Positions 1-14,320 of a stretch of 64,000 nt of DNA are shown in pieces (position 1 is the first letter of the stretch; each line of letters opens with the position of its first letter). Under the pieces are notes generated by a model, which worked only from the letters and a program-made list of their open reading frames with translations, was not told the DNA's origin and searched no databases. A program made the translations under genes and the position numbers. Origin of the DNA: Dactylellina haptotyla (Eukaryota; Ascomycota; Orbiliomycetes; Orbiliales; Orbiliaceae); contig CM062379.1 of NCBI GenBank assembly GCA_031310005.1, positions 3,720,001 through 3,784,000 of the forward strand. The letters run 5' to 3'.

Positions 1-64
1 AGAAATATTTTTTATAACCATCCCGCTCTGATTAATCCGATGCTGCACTGTCTCGCATCGTAGG

Positions 65-1686
65 TTAAGGATTAGTATACATATCAAATGCATCATCAAA
101 CAAGCTCGTCTCGTCATTCCCCAACTGGCCGAGTAAAGCGCCATCACCAAAACTCGCCAACAAATCGTCGAAGCTCGAGGGATCTCCCAAAGCGTTGATA
201 TCGAGGTCAGGCTGGGTGGCGGCGGCGGCGGCGGCAGCTGCAGCTGCAGCATCAGCAGCTTGTTTCTGGTCATCGGGCTTCCCGTCAACTTTCGTCTCCG
301 TAGAAGTCCCGAGTCCTGGTATATCCAGATTCATCAAATCCAACTTGTCGGTGTCACCCGTTCCATCGACTCCTAGGTCGCCGAATAAATCATCCACCGT
401 GGATGTTCCAGCGTCGGCACTCTCACCAGGTGCACCTGTTCCGCCACTATCACCCGGGAATAGGAAGTCCATGTCAATCTGTTCTTCGATTGACATGCTA
501 CCACCCGCGCCCGTAGCGCCCGTGCTGTCTTTGCTATCCGCAGTAGGATTAAGGGGGTCTTCGCCAAAAAGATCGACGGCCGAAGGTTCCTCCGCATCGC
601 CATCCGCGGCAGGTAACAGCGGCGAATCAAGAATTATCGGATCTTCAAAGGTGGCAGCCACGGCAGCGGCGACTGCAGCTACGGCAGCCGAGTCATCAGG
701 CGACGGTTCGGATTTAATCTTGACCTGAGGAGACTTGCCATCTCCGTCGTTCTTGGACGCACTCGCTGCTACCAGCGGAATGCTACTCAAATCTAGCGGA
801 TTCGAATCCCCTGCGACTGAGGGAACAACCGAAGCATCCTCTTCAACCTTCAGGGATTCAACATCCTGCATGTCCTCGAATAGCTGGTCCATATCTGTGT
901 CCTTCTGCTCTTCCTGCTGAGCTGACGTAGGTGGTTCCTCGTCAAGTAACATGTCGAGTTCCGTACTCGGGGGTACGATCGCAGCGGCAGCGATCCGAGC
1001 TGCTTCTTCGGCTGCGGCTGCTTCCGCGGTAGCCTTCTCGGCCTCCTCGCTCTGTTTCTGCAACCGTAATCGCTCCTCCTCGGCTTCCCTCTCTAACGCT
1101 GCCTTTCGCTCCTCTTCTTCTATTTCCTTCTGTCGCGCTACTTCTGCGGCGGTGTAGAATTTCGTGAGATCTCGGTTCAGTACCGCTTTTGCTTTTAACT
1201 ATAAACCCTCCTATAGTCAGCCCGGTTCTTTGCAATGGCCTGGACTCGACCGTACAATCTCGATCTCCAGCATATCCAGCGCCTGCTGAAACCTATCTAC
1301 CGTAGCGGGGATAGTAGCCCTCATCACAGCGTTCGTATGCAGTATCGCGCGCGGGTGCTGCTTGGTCGGGTTCTTGAAGACTGTATGCTCCGACAAGCCT
1401 TGAAAGTCAGCGGGATTCATATTTCGCACCGGGGAGATATGAATGAGGGGATTTGTCGCGTGGTACCATCAGCGCATTGGATCATCTAGCCGTTAGAATT
1501 TCGGAACATGTTAGCCGGCTTCTGTCATAGAGAGACTTTGTATAAAAGGGAATGGTGCATACTGACAACACCGTGGAGCATGGCGGGCAGCTTCTCAAGA
1601 AGCTGCTGAGGGTTGCCATCTTTTGCGGCCTTGTGAGCGGCGGGCGTCGCCGTATTGGCGGCCTCGCCAGACGCGTCGCTCGTCAT
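65..1686 (-). CDS. med2: Mediator complex subunit 2-like protein (tail module)
   Basis: Probable RNA polymerase II Mediator tail subunit. Proposed exons, minus strand: 1537-1686, about 1256-1387, 65-1198. The 1199-1255 intron is well supported: it joins DMLEIEI to LKAKAVLNRDLTKFYTAAE in frame. The first join is tentative because the donor (GTCTCT) is weak and several acceptors fit. Product is about 471 aa. Seen: an N-terminal block LLEKLPAMLHG...MHHSLLYK, then a helical stretch ATIPATVDRFQQALDMLEIE, a charged coiled coil (EIEEEERKAALEREAEEERL), and a long acidic, Ala-rich C-terminus. These N-terminal blocks resemble what I remember of fungal Med2 (Pfam Med2). The tail carries repeated acidic-hydrophobic motifs (MDQLFEDM, VDLFGEDP, MDFLFPGD, VDDLFGDL, FDDLLASFGD) and one run of 13 Ala. 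The start chosen is the first ATG in frame (MTSDASG). Another coiled-coil transcription factor is possible. Confidence 0.6.
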
Positions 1687-2157
1687 ATCGGAGGGAGTTT
1701 GTGAGGTTTGCGGGGTCTGGAGCCGGGCTGGAGGTTGTGGAGCGGTCGTGGGGTTCAGGAGCCGGGATGGTGTCTTTGCAGAAAGTCGCGATGAGGAAGC
1801 TGGTCCGAATCGGGAACTCGACGCCCAACGCAGCAACACCAAAAATGCAACATTTCAACGTCCGTTGACTTCTTTTTGATACTGAGCTACTACTAGCGAA
1901 CAGGAACGGCCAAACCGCCTAAAAGAGACCGGGCGATTAGTCTGTATTCCTGGTTTTTGTATACGGTATCCTGCAAACTCTGTCTTTCTAAACATGGAAT
2001 GCCGATTCAGATCTATGGGGAATGCCATATCTAAAACTTTGACCGTTTAAGTGGTAGTTTATACTTATATATATAGATATTTATATTGTACAATCTTATA
2101 ATTATGGTATCATAGCTATATTTCTCGTATTCCCTGAAGCCGTTGTTGCCAGCATGA
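1687..2157. other. Intergenic spacer, med2 upstream / BTB-like gene downstream
   Basis: No gene seen. It holds the presumed promoter and leader of the Med2-like gene next to 1690-1900, and an AT-rich stretch at 2055-2110 (ATATATAGATATTTATATTG) that probably belongs to the 3' end of the neighbouring minus-strand gene. Confidence 0.6.
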
Positions 2158-4584
2158 CTACTCTATACTGGTGCTTCCCATTGCCGAAACGATATCTTCA
2201 TTGTCCGACGATGTGGGCACGAACGGAGAAGCGTCTGGCCGCAACGTCGCAGTTGAGGTTTCTTCACCGTCCCGGTCCTCTTCCTGATTCCCTCGATGTT
2301 TCCTTTTCAAGGCGGAAGTCTCATCGGGATTTGGTGAAGACGATCCAGCTTCAATATCATTTCCGAGTCTATCCTTCACAATCCTCTTGCCCCCCTTCAG
2401 CGGCACCCCGTTCATTCCAAGCGGTTTCTTCTGCCCTTTCCCGCAGAGTTCATCCACCCCGACCCGCAGCTTCCGACTGACAACCGCCAGCATCGCGGGT
2501 CTCCAATTCGCAAACCCGGATTTCCCACTTCCTTCCTCCCCGCCTGTCACAATCGTTAACCATTCCTTCTGTAAAAAGTCCATCACCCTCTTCTCCGCAG
2601 TGCCCCACTCTCCGTCCCGTCCGTCCCATGTCCTCAAATTTACCAGTCCCTCAAACACGGCTCTGACCGTGCGTCTTGTCAACGGCGGCTTCTCAAACTG
2701 TAGACTCACATCCTCCTCTCCGGGAAATCCATTAATCGTCGTACTCGCCGTTGTGACCATCATGAGCATCTCTACCACAAGCGTTCGCTCGAACGATCCG
2801 CTGTCCATCTTACTCTGCAAGTCTGCCGCGAGCCTCGGATCATGGAAGCCAGCCACGATCTGGTGAACGCAGTGCTCCATCGCAGGCCTGAGCAGTTTCT
2901 CCATCCACCGCTGTGAATTCCCCGTACTCGACGCGCGTATCGACGAGCGTACCCTCGTCAGTTCGATGAAGGTCTGCCACCAATTCAGCGGCTTCTTCTC
3001 GGCAACTCTTCCCTCTCCCCGGCGGGGATTCTTCCTATCCCACGTCGGCTCGCACCCATGCAGCTTCCTAAAGCTCGCCAGCAGCTCCTCCAACAACTCG
3101 TCCGGCAGCATAATCACAGGTTTCTTCCACATCGTCTCGATATTCTTAACTAGCAAGAGCTTCAAATCGTCCACTAGGTCGTCGGAAAGTCCCAGCCCAC
3201 CGGTCTTATAAACCAGCTCCAACACGAACGGTACCATTAACTTGCAATTGTTCCCCGTACAGTTCTCTACGCCGTGGCAGATCCTCCGTAGCGTCTTGCT
3301 CGCCCAGGTCGCCACCTCCTCGATGCCGAGGTAATCCGCCGCTCGGGCGACCTCGACTATTCCCTTCGCTGTCGCAAGCGGTGGCGGGTACCCGTTCTTA
3401 TCATGGCGCTTGCACGAACTGACGAGGTACAAATGCGAGTTGGGTTCGAATTCCTCGATTACCTCTCCTATCCGTAGCGGGTTGTACACCCACCGCTGGA
3501 TAACCCGTAAAGCGTAGTACGTAACCGTGGGGAACGGGAGTGTCGAAACGTTAGACGCCGAATCCGCAAACGACATGCGGCCTAAGTTTAGGTATTTGTA
3601 ATACGATATCGACGAGGTGACCATGAACCTGTGCAATCTGATCTCTGCGTATTTTGTTACATCCTCGGTTTTACGCTCCGAAGCTGTAGCCTTAGGTGCT
3701 ACTTTCGACGGTGTAGAACTCTTGGGAGTACCGTCTCCCCCATCCTGCGCTGTAGACGTCCCTCCAGTTTCCGGCTTCTTCCCACTTCTCCCAGGCGTAC
3801 CCCCTCTCGTTCCCTTCACAGTCGCCAGCGGCCGCTTCCCATCTTTCCCAGGAGTAACAGGTCCAGAAACCGCCCTGTCGACTTTCTTCTTCGCGGTTAT
3901 CCCCATCTTCGGCGCCTTAACCGGCACACTAACCACCATCCGCTTCCCACCGCTCCTGCCCTCCTCGCCCTCCTCGCCTTCCTCAACTTCCAACTGTATC
4001 CTGAAATCGGGACTCGCCACCCCACCATCAACATAACCTTCTCCCGCGCTCTTCAAAACCTCATCGAGCAATCTGTCCAACTGCTCTGCAGTCTTCGTCA
4101 CCACGTGGTTATATATCCGCTTCACATGCGCAAACTGTTCATCGTAACACCGCACGATAGCAACTCCGTCCCCGCTGCTGCTATTGCTATTATTCAGCCC
4201 CGCCGACGACTCCAGCAGCTTATCTATCCGCTCGTCCTCGTCGCCTTCACCCGGCGGCAGGAACGTACCAATCTCATCTCTGTGATCGCTGTTTCCCGTC
4301 CCGCCCCGCTGCCTCTGCTGCTTCGAGTACTTCTCCGGCGCGATCGCAGGTCTCCCTCTCGCAGCTGCGGCGATGGAAAAAAGCGCGGAGTAAGTCCGTA
4401 TCCGCGTCTCGTGCGGGACGGTAAAGATCACGTCGCCGCCAGTGGGGTCTAGGATCGCTGATTGCCGGGTTTCGAACGCCGGGAGGAGATCGCGGAGAGT
4501 GTACGCGCGGATGATGGTTTCCGCGAGGGAGATGTGACGGGTTGGAGGCTGGAGACCTGGAGGCAGGGTTGAATTGGATTCCAT
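2158..4584 (-). CDS. Large fungal protein with a BTB/POZ-like region
   Basis: Single-exon gene of 808 aa with a good ATG start (MESNSTLPPGLQ). I do not recognise a named family. Seen: an N-terminal 80-residue globular block (SLAETIIRAYTLRDLLPAFE), a low-complexity Ser/Gly/Lys linker near residues 215-310, and then a segment at about 315-450 that looks like the second half of a BTB/POZ fold followed by a BACK-like helical region. The key pieces there are YALRVIQRWVYNPL, VARAADYLGIEEVATWASKTL and CHGVENCTGNNCKLMVPFVLELVY. The C-terminal third is predicted helical, with a basic and acidic tail (ALKRKHRGNQEEDRDGEE) that could hold a nuclear localisation signal. By analogy with BTB proteins a role in protein-protein contacts or gene regulation is possible, but that is inference. 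Its promoter lies in the 4.6-5.3 kb spacer. Confidence 0.85.
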   Translation of the reverse strand: MESNSTLPPGLQPPTRHISLAETIIRAYTLRDLLPAFETRQSAILDPTGGDVIFTVPHETRIRTYSALFSIAAAARGRPAIAPEKYSKQQRQRGGTGNSDHRDEIGTFLPPGEGDEDERIDKLLESSAGLNNSNSSSGDGVAIVRCYDEQFAHVKRIYNHVVTKTAEQLDRLLDEVLKSAGEGYVDGGVASPDFRIQLEVEEGEEGEEGRSGGKRMVVSVPVKAPKMGITAKKKVDRAVSGPVTPGKDGKRPLATVKGTRGGTPGRSGKKPETGGTSTAQDGGDGTPKSSTPSKVAPKATASERKTEDVTKYAEIRLHRFMVTSSISYYKYLNLGRMSFADSASNVSTLPFPTVTYYALRVIQRWVYNPLRIGEVIEEFEPNSHLYLVSSCKRHDKNGYPPPLATAKGIVEVARAADYLGIEEVATWASKTLRRICHGVENCTGNNCKLMVPFVLELVYKTGGLGLSDDLVDDLKLLLVKNIETMWKKPVIMLPDELLEELLASFRKLHGCEPTWDRKNPRRGEGRVAEKKPLNWWQTFIELTRVRSSIRASSTGNSQRWMEKLLRPAMEHCVHQIVAGFHDPRLAADLQSKMDSGSFERTLVVEMLMMVTTASTTINGFPGEEDVSLQFEKPPLTRRTVRAVFEGLVNLRTWDGRDGEWGTAEKRVMDFLQKEWLTIVTGGEEGSGKSGFANWRPAMLAVVSRKLRVGVDELCGKGQKKPLGMNGVPLKGGKRIVKDRLGNDIEAGSSSPNPDETSALKRKHRGNQEEDRDGEETSTATLRPDASPFVPTSSDNEDIVSAMGSTSIE

Positions 4585-5381
4585 GGGGGAGAGCTAGTGG
4601 GATGTTTAGCGTCGGTCGTTTCGAGTTTCGGGATTATCAGTATCTGGAGGTGTGTTTATTGTACCTCTCATGGAGCTCCAAAGCTATGCGGATGCGAGTC
4701 GCATGATCTAGAAAATAGATAATAGGATCGCAGATCGTGGAATGTATTAGATTCAAAGCTTGAAAATGTCGAAGAAGGGATTTAAACGTGTTCCCGCGGG
4801 TTTGGTTACGGGGGCTCGAGCAGCTCCACAGAAAGCTTGCTCATAGCTACATTCCATACGATATTTGTCATCCGAGCCGCGTCCAAATAGCAATAACGTC
4901 AACAGGATTCGACTCACTCATATTACACGCGCTAATCGGAGCCCAAATAATAGTAGTAGTAATAAAATAAAAATAAAATAAATTCTACATTTAGTAATAC
5001 GACGGCTAGGATTCCAGTACGGATCGGATAACTCAAACTTCTATCTTCTGTACAGAATTTGTGTCAAATAGGAGCTACGAGGTCTATCGCCATTCTTATG
5101 TTTATCATTTAATTGATTCTCTTTTTCCACTTTTCATAATTTGTTTAAAAACGAAAGAGGAGACAGGAGTAATGGAGATACATGGTCGGATACATATGAC
5201 TTTAATGTATAACAATGTCTGTTGGGAGTAAAGGGATCATGATGGGTGTAGAGTTAATCAGAAAAAAAAAAGACCCTCTTTTTAGTTCACGTAGGAATAA
5301 AACAAAAGGAATAATAATCATAAAAATTTATTGACTGCACACGATTACCAAAAAAAGAAACAGCACATATTATTCTTCAAT
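4585..5381. other. Intergenic spacer between BTB-like gene and cdc48
   Basis: Upstream region of the BTB-like gene and 3' flank of cdc48. No coding region supported. AT-rich from about 4950 on, with A-runs at 5261-5270, as expected of a cdc48 3' UTR read on the minus strand. Confidence 0.6.
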
Positions 5382-8385
<3,004 letters not shown>

Positions 8386-9392
8386 GTTTGTAGGAAGCTG
8401 AGTCGCGTAGAGGGGAGCTATGTGTGCAGGAAGGGTAGACAGGGACGATGCAGGTACAATGAAGCTGAAGGGCGAGAGGGAGATGATGAAAAGAAGATGG
8501 AGACGATGGAGAAGAAGGAGAGAAGGAGACGGTGGATGGAAGGAGGAAGAGGAAGAGGTTAAGGTTGGGTTGCTGAGGATCTGATCTAAAAGAAGCTGTT
8601 GCTGCTGTCCGACGTAGCTCCGTCCGTCCCTCGTCTGGCTGTCTGGTGGGGTTCTCACCGGACCAGTAATACACCACTGCGGAATATGAGTAAAAAAACA
8701 CCAAGGAAATGCGCCTTTGCCACAGAGACGGAGGACCGGGGCTGCCTCACTTAGGATCCAGTCCCAGTCCCTTCTTATACAGTGGCTCATCCCGCGCAGA
8801 TGCCCCTCCGGGCCTTCCCAACAGCTAGACCCGAAGAAGGTGCTGGAACTCTCGATTCTGCTTAACAAACAACGCCCGCTGCAAAGCTCCACGTATCCTT
8901 CTTCTGCTTCTTTGTAGCCATCCGTCTCTGTCTTAGGCTCACGCTGGTGGTCTCAGCCAGGCAAACGCGCACCTGGCGCGATTCACCGAGGGACGTGTGA
9001 GTGAGTGAGTATCTTCTCGCAACCTCCCCATTCTTTGGTATCCCGAGGCAGATATTATTGATTGATTCAATATATTAATATCGTTCTCGCGGACGTTCGG
9101 GTCTGTCTTGGCCGCCAAACTACGCTAAAAACAACCACCCCGCAACACACTGACTTTCTCTCTTACCCATCCTTACGAATATCATAGCACCTCGTGGAAC
9201 ATGTTGATATATCAATAATAATATGGAACATCAAGTTTTTTCGCACATTCGTGGAAGCGTTGGTTAGTCGGTTAGTTAGCTAGTTTTGTCTTCATGCATT
9301 ATTCACTATGCAACATTGAAGGGAAAAAAAAGGGAAAAAGAAAGAACAAAATGTAGCAATGTAGCAGCTAACTGAAAAGAAGAACCCAAGCC
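8386..9392. other. Intergenic spacer, cdc48 promoter / CAND1 3' flank
   Basis: No gene seen. Near cdc48 (8390-8570) the minus strand is strongly pyrimidine-rich (CTTCTCC-type runs), a usual fungal leader signature. The part toward 9050-9380 is AT-rich and is probably the CAND1 3' UTR and terminator region. Confidence 0.55.
8716..8723 (-). promoter_or_regulatory. Candidate PACE-like (Rpn4-type) element upstream of cdc48
   Basis: On the minus strand, the same orientation as cdc48, the sequence reads TGTGGCAAAG. It matches eight of nine bases of the yeast proteasome-associated control element GGTGGCAAA and sits about 330 bp before the ATG. In yeast CDC48 is an Rpn4 target. Whether this fungus uses the same motif is not known to me, so the call is inference from one site. 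Confidence 0.3.
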
Positions 9393-12300
9393 CTAAATAC
9401 CAATCCCCTTTGCCGCCTTCGCCTCTTCCTTCTCCAAGCTCGCCATCTCCCCGCCGTGATTCTGCTTCACCCACTCGTGATGTGCCACCCAGCCCTGCTC
9501 GTGATGCGCGCTCGCCCCAACATGCGTCTGGATCGTCAGCATCGTTCGCAGAATAGAACGGTTCAGCTCGTTCATCTTCTCCAGCTCCTGCTTCACCGCG
9601 TTCTCCTTCGCCTTGATCGAGAGCGTTGCCTTGTACTTCTCTGCAATACCGTCTAGCCTCTTGATAATGTCTTCCTTGCCCACCACAACGAGTTTACCCA
9701 GCATCAAATTGCAGATAATCTGCACCTCGTGCTCGTCCGTCAAACCCGCGATTATGCGATCGTAGATCTGAGACGGGTTCATGCGCGCGTACGACGTCTC
9801 AATGAACGCGTACAGAGTATCGTAAGCCGTTTTTCGCAACTCCAAACCGTCGTCCACCTTGTGCTTGAACGGTCCCATCTGAACCTCCCTGATGAGCTCC
9901 GGCTTGATGATCGTCTCCTGGTAAACCAGTGGCAGGAACGACGAAAGATTGTGCTTGACCAGGCTGGGCTTGCTGTGAGCCGCCGAGTTGAGCGCTGTCA
10001 ACGCGAGCTTCCTGTTATCCAAGTTGGGGTCCTTGAGCATCGCCACCAAGAGCTCCGTGATAACGGGGTACAGCTGTGCGTCAAAGCTGCTCGTCGTGTC
10101 CGTGAGCGTGTATCGTAGACCGGAGATGACAACCCCGCGAACAGCCGGGTCAGAGTCTCCCAGTTGTTGCTAAAATCACACATTTAGTATCTATCTATCT
10201 AGCAAATATAAAAGCGACATGCACTGAATTCTCACCTGCAATTCTGGAATGTAAGTCCTCGGATCAATGATCGCGAGTCTGCCAACGCACTCAGCAGCAA
10301 TGCTCTTGCTCTCGTCATGCTTAGCCGCAGCGAACAGATGCTTCCAGATATCCGCGCTGAAAGCACTGATATTCTCTGGCTTTTGGACGGAGTGTTGCAG
10401 AATCTTCAAGCACTATTAGTAAAATTGTTCATCGCAGCTTGTAAACGGAAGTGAAATGTACCTCTTTGTAAGAATGTAGCAACAGATATTGCTCTTTCGC
10501 GGACCCGCTAGCCTCAAATTCGCTGATAATAGCGGGTACGAACTGCTGCGGGTTACCAACACCAGCGAGACCCAGCGCCGTCGCTGCAGCAAGAGGAACA
10601 TCCTCGCTCTTCGACTTGAGCTGTTTGATAAAGATATCCGGTCCAAGAGAGAACTCGCCGTGCCCATTCAATCCAGCCTCTCCGAGCACCATCAATGCTA
10701 AACCTCTCCTCTTATCATCCGTAGAGCTTTGAATCTCATTGACAAAGCTGGCAAGAGAAACGCTCAAGCTCTGCTTGGTATCAGCCCCCGTGGCGAGAAT
10801 GCTCCCGATAACCTTCGCAACAACAGCAGTGTTCCCGCTGACACCAAGGTTAAGATATTGCTTGAGAATCTCATCGCCCTGTCCCTTCGCAGTCGCACTT
10901 CTAGCCAAACCCAAAAGAGCTTCCAGCGGTCCACCAGCAAGTGGGCTCTGTCCGAGCCCGGCGATACCCTGGATGATCTCAGGCCCGAGTGGAACTCCGC
11001 TAGAAATGAGAACAGATAAGATCTGAAGAGCAGGACCGCAAAGATGAAGATCGCTCGAAGATAAAAGAGGGGTCAAGACAGATACGAGTTCGTCTGCTGT
11101 CGCTTTAGTCAAAGTTGGCTGAACACCAGGGTTCAAAACCAAAGCTCTAAGCGCAACCAAGCTCGATCCACGGAGCGCACGATTAGCCTTCCTCAACTGT
11201 GCCCCAAGTTCCGAGATGACATCTTTCACCCAGTCGGATTGGAGATCCTGAGGATGAGCATTTTGTGCCAACTTCTCAATCGCACGGACGGTAGTCAACC
11301 GGGTAGTTTCATTGCGAAGACGCTCGAGCAGCAAGACGAAAGCTTTAGATCGGGAATCCTTTGCCAAATAAGTCGTCCCACTAGTAACCGTGAGCAAGCT
11401 TCCCATAGCTTCGATCGCACGCTCTCTGACTTCGAGATCCGCATCAGTCTGTTGGATCTTCGAAACGATCGACTCAAATAGCGTTCCGAAACACGCGACG
11501 TCTTCCAGAGCAATCTCAGCTGCGAGAAGAGTAAGCAGTTCTGAGACAGTAGCAAGGGCTTGGCTGGAGATCTTGTAGAACTTGTCCTGCGCAGCACCGG
11601 AAACAGCGTTTACGATATCGACGAGAGAAGGTCTAAGAGCCTCATCACCGCCCTCAACAAAGGCAGTGCTCAAAAACTTAAGCGACTCGATTCTAAGCGA
11701 TGAAGACGAGGCGGCAGCACTTCCCGAAGCAGCAGCAGAAGCCGGTGCGGCAGATACTCCTGCTGTACCCGCAACGATGCTAACAACGGAAGGCAAAACG
11801 GTCTTCAGGGTATCATTCGGATCAGGTAAAGCGGTGATCAAAGCGGACAGCAAGTCAACCGTAGTCTGTTTAGTGTTCAAGCTTGGGTTCTTCAACAACC
11901 TAGCCGAGGATTTAGCCAGCTGTGGCGACAGCTTCTGGAGAGCATACGAGGCAGATGGCTGATCTGGTGGAGCCATCGAGGACTTCTCCTGCTCGTACAT
12001 ACTGATATCCGAGCCTCTTCTGCGCTTCTTGATGGAAACGATCCGCTGGCCAGAGCTCGAGCCGGAGTATGCTAGGTCCCTCGTCTTGCGAATGAGGGTA
12101 GTAGTCGTAACTAGGACTTCGAGACGAACGTTCTCCTCACGCTCTGAGAATCTCTTGACCAGCAAGGGAGCAACTTCTCTGTAAAGTGTCTCCTTCAGCA
12201 AATCTTCCGCTCGAGTGCTGATGATAGTGCTGAGTAGTTTAGCAGCACCACGTCGGACCTTCCACGAGATATCATCGTCATCACTGAGTCCACCCTCGTC

Positions 12301-13478
12301 TTCGAACTCCTCGTCATCAAGAGCGTCCGCATCATCTTCATCGTCATCGTCAGCTTGAGTACCACCCATCTCCTCATCCTCCTCATCATCGCCAACATAA
12401 TTTGGGTCGTACTTCAAGAAGAGCAATCCCGCAGCGATAACCTCGTTGGTGAAGGCCTTCATCTCAGCGGTACAATGCGCCAAAAAGGACTCCAAAGCAG
12501 CCAATGCTGCTTCACGAACTTCATCCTGCTCCGTCTGCGGCTCGTCGTCGTCCCTCTCCAAATCGTGCCCGTCAGCCAAGGAGATAACAAACGGCGCAAG
12601 AGTCTTCAGGTAAGGACCGAATCGCTTTGGAGTAGACCTAGACAGAGCACCCGTGATAGAAACCAAAAGTCTCTGCATGTGGGGGGTGATATGGGAAACG
12701 CGGAAGGCCATGATCAAATGCGAGACGGTGTTGCTGAGCAAGCCGTCAGAGGCGTACACGCACAGTGACGCCAATGCGGTAACCGCACGCTTCTTGACGA
12801 CGGAGGAGCACTTTTCATGTTCGATGAGGCCGAGAACGGCGGGCTGTAGCTTCTCCAAATCAGCGGGGTCGATGGTGTCACCGAAGGATCGTAGGATCTC
12901 AATAAGAACATCTACAATATCCACGGAAATACCCTGCTGGCTGCCGGATTTGCTGGGGCCAGAGGTAAGGATTGTAATGAGTTTGGGGATGATGAAGTGG
13001 ATGGAGGTCTGGGCGGCACCGACAGTGCTCGCGGAGCTGGTGCCTTGAGCTGTAGCTCCGTACCGTGACAGAGAGGCTATGACCAATCGCAGAGCTGTGG
13101 CCGGGATTGACGGGTCGGGTGAGGTACCGATAAGGTTTGTCAGACGTTCGAACAGGTCTCTCAGTTGCAAGTCCTTAAGTTTAAGTGAGAGCGGCGCAAG
13201 ACTGGAGCAGCAGTCAATACCAAAATATGCACGTCGTGTAAAGAATAGTTGAAGGGTACTTACCATTTGACGGCAAGATTCTGGACTTCTCCGTTCGAAT
13301 CATCCAAAGCTTTCACAACACCATCAATAAGGCGTGATGTGGAGCCGGAGTCGCTCGTGATGGTGTTTGAAGAGGAGCTGACGAGGGACGACAGGTCGTT
13401 CAAGGCCATGAAACGGAAATCGCTGTCAGCATTCGATAAGTGCTGCAGGATGGGGTTTATCTGGAATTGCTGGGACAT
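9393..13478 (-). CDS. candA: Cullin-associated NEDD8-dissociated protein CAND1 (TIP120), intact
   Basis: HEAT-repeat exchange factor that binds un-neddylated cullin-RING scaffolds and swaps substrate receptors. Four exons, minus strand: 13264-13478, 10462-13201, 10236-10412 (or ending at 10403, since two in-frame acceptors are possible), 9393-10169. About 1302 aa against about 1230 for animal CAND1. Seen: start MSQQFQINPILQHLSNADSD, the ELQVREAA-like HEAT repeats throughout, the acidic insert DDDEDDADALDDEEFEDEGG followed by ISWKVRRGAAKLL (a CAND1 hallmark), and the C-terminal TIP120 region (GPFKHKVDDGLELRKTAYD, then SLEKEEAKAAKG). Its first exon faces the mitochondrial gene at 14.3 kb across an 840 bp divergent spacer. 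In aspergilli this protein is encoded as separate N and C halves; here it is one gene. Confidence 0.95.
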
Positions 13479-14320
13479 CTTGACGACGGGGCTGCAGCCT
13501 TGTTCAACTGGGGGAAGCTGCGTGCCTGCCTTCTTTTGGGTTGCGACGATATCTATGAATGTATGATCAAGGATCTAGGGAAAGAAGAAGAAGTTGAGAA
13601 TGTTGGTTTAAAGATCTTGGAAGGTATGAAATAGAAGAGAAGTCCAAGTCGCGCGGATAGACAATAACGTTGGATGTCACGGGACTTACGTGGAGGAGGT
13701 GGTTTTGAAGCTGTCGGAGCTACCTGTGAATAACCCCACCACCACGACGGACGTGTGCGAGCCAAAACCGTGATGAGCCTTCCGCGCGAGAAAACAAGAA
13801 TGAGTACGAGATGGGAACAATGAGCAAGCGTGGAATGTAACTTTGTAACTTCTCGTAAGAAACCCAGGGTGACTGTGAGTAAGTTACCGCTGTGCGTCTT
13901 TGGACGAGCAAGTGAGAGTTAGCTAGTTAGCGGCCCAGCAGGCGTCGTTGTCTGGTGGGGAACCATTACAACATCCTCCAACACCTCTCCTCCTCCCGGG
14001 GCCGATAAGATACGTGTTGCGCCCTCCGGGCTTCTTCCCGGAGCCCTCACCGGGAAGGATCCAGCCTGCTCGGGAGACGTCATCAGCACCGGCCCCGGCT
14101 CGGCGCGCTTACCTTAGCCGGGGGGCGGCATGGGCCAGGCACATGGCGATATCCTTCTCTCCACTTCAATCCACAAAAACCCGCATTTTCCGAGGAAACA
14201 CCACACCGCCGCTGGAACTCTCCTGTTGTCAATTGATCCCTTCTCGCCGCCAACCTCCTCCCCCTCCTCCGTCTTAGTTTTCTCCATCTGCAAAACGCTT
14301 TCCCCTGAATCAAAAAGAAG
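13479..14320. other. Divergent intergenic region, CAND1 / mitochondrial KE-rich gene
   Basis: Shared upstream region of two divergently transcribed genes. No supported ORF. GC-rich block at 13980-14130 with a GATAAG site at about 14004, and pyrimidine-rich leader sequence (CTCCCCCTCCTCC type) just before the plus-strand ATG at 14321. Confidence 0.55.

Noticed and set aside
3631-4452. 273-codon plus-strand ORF
   Set aside because: Shadow of the 808-aa minus-strand gene; Arg/Leu/Pro-rich, no motif.
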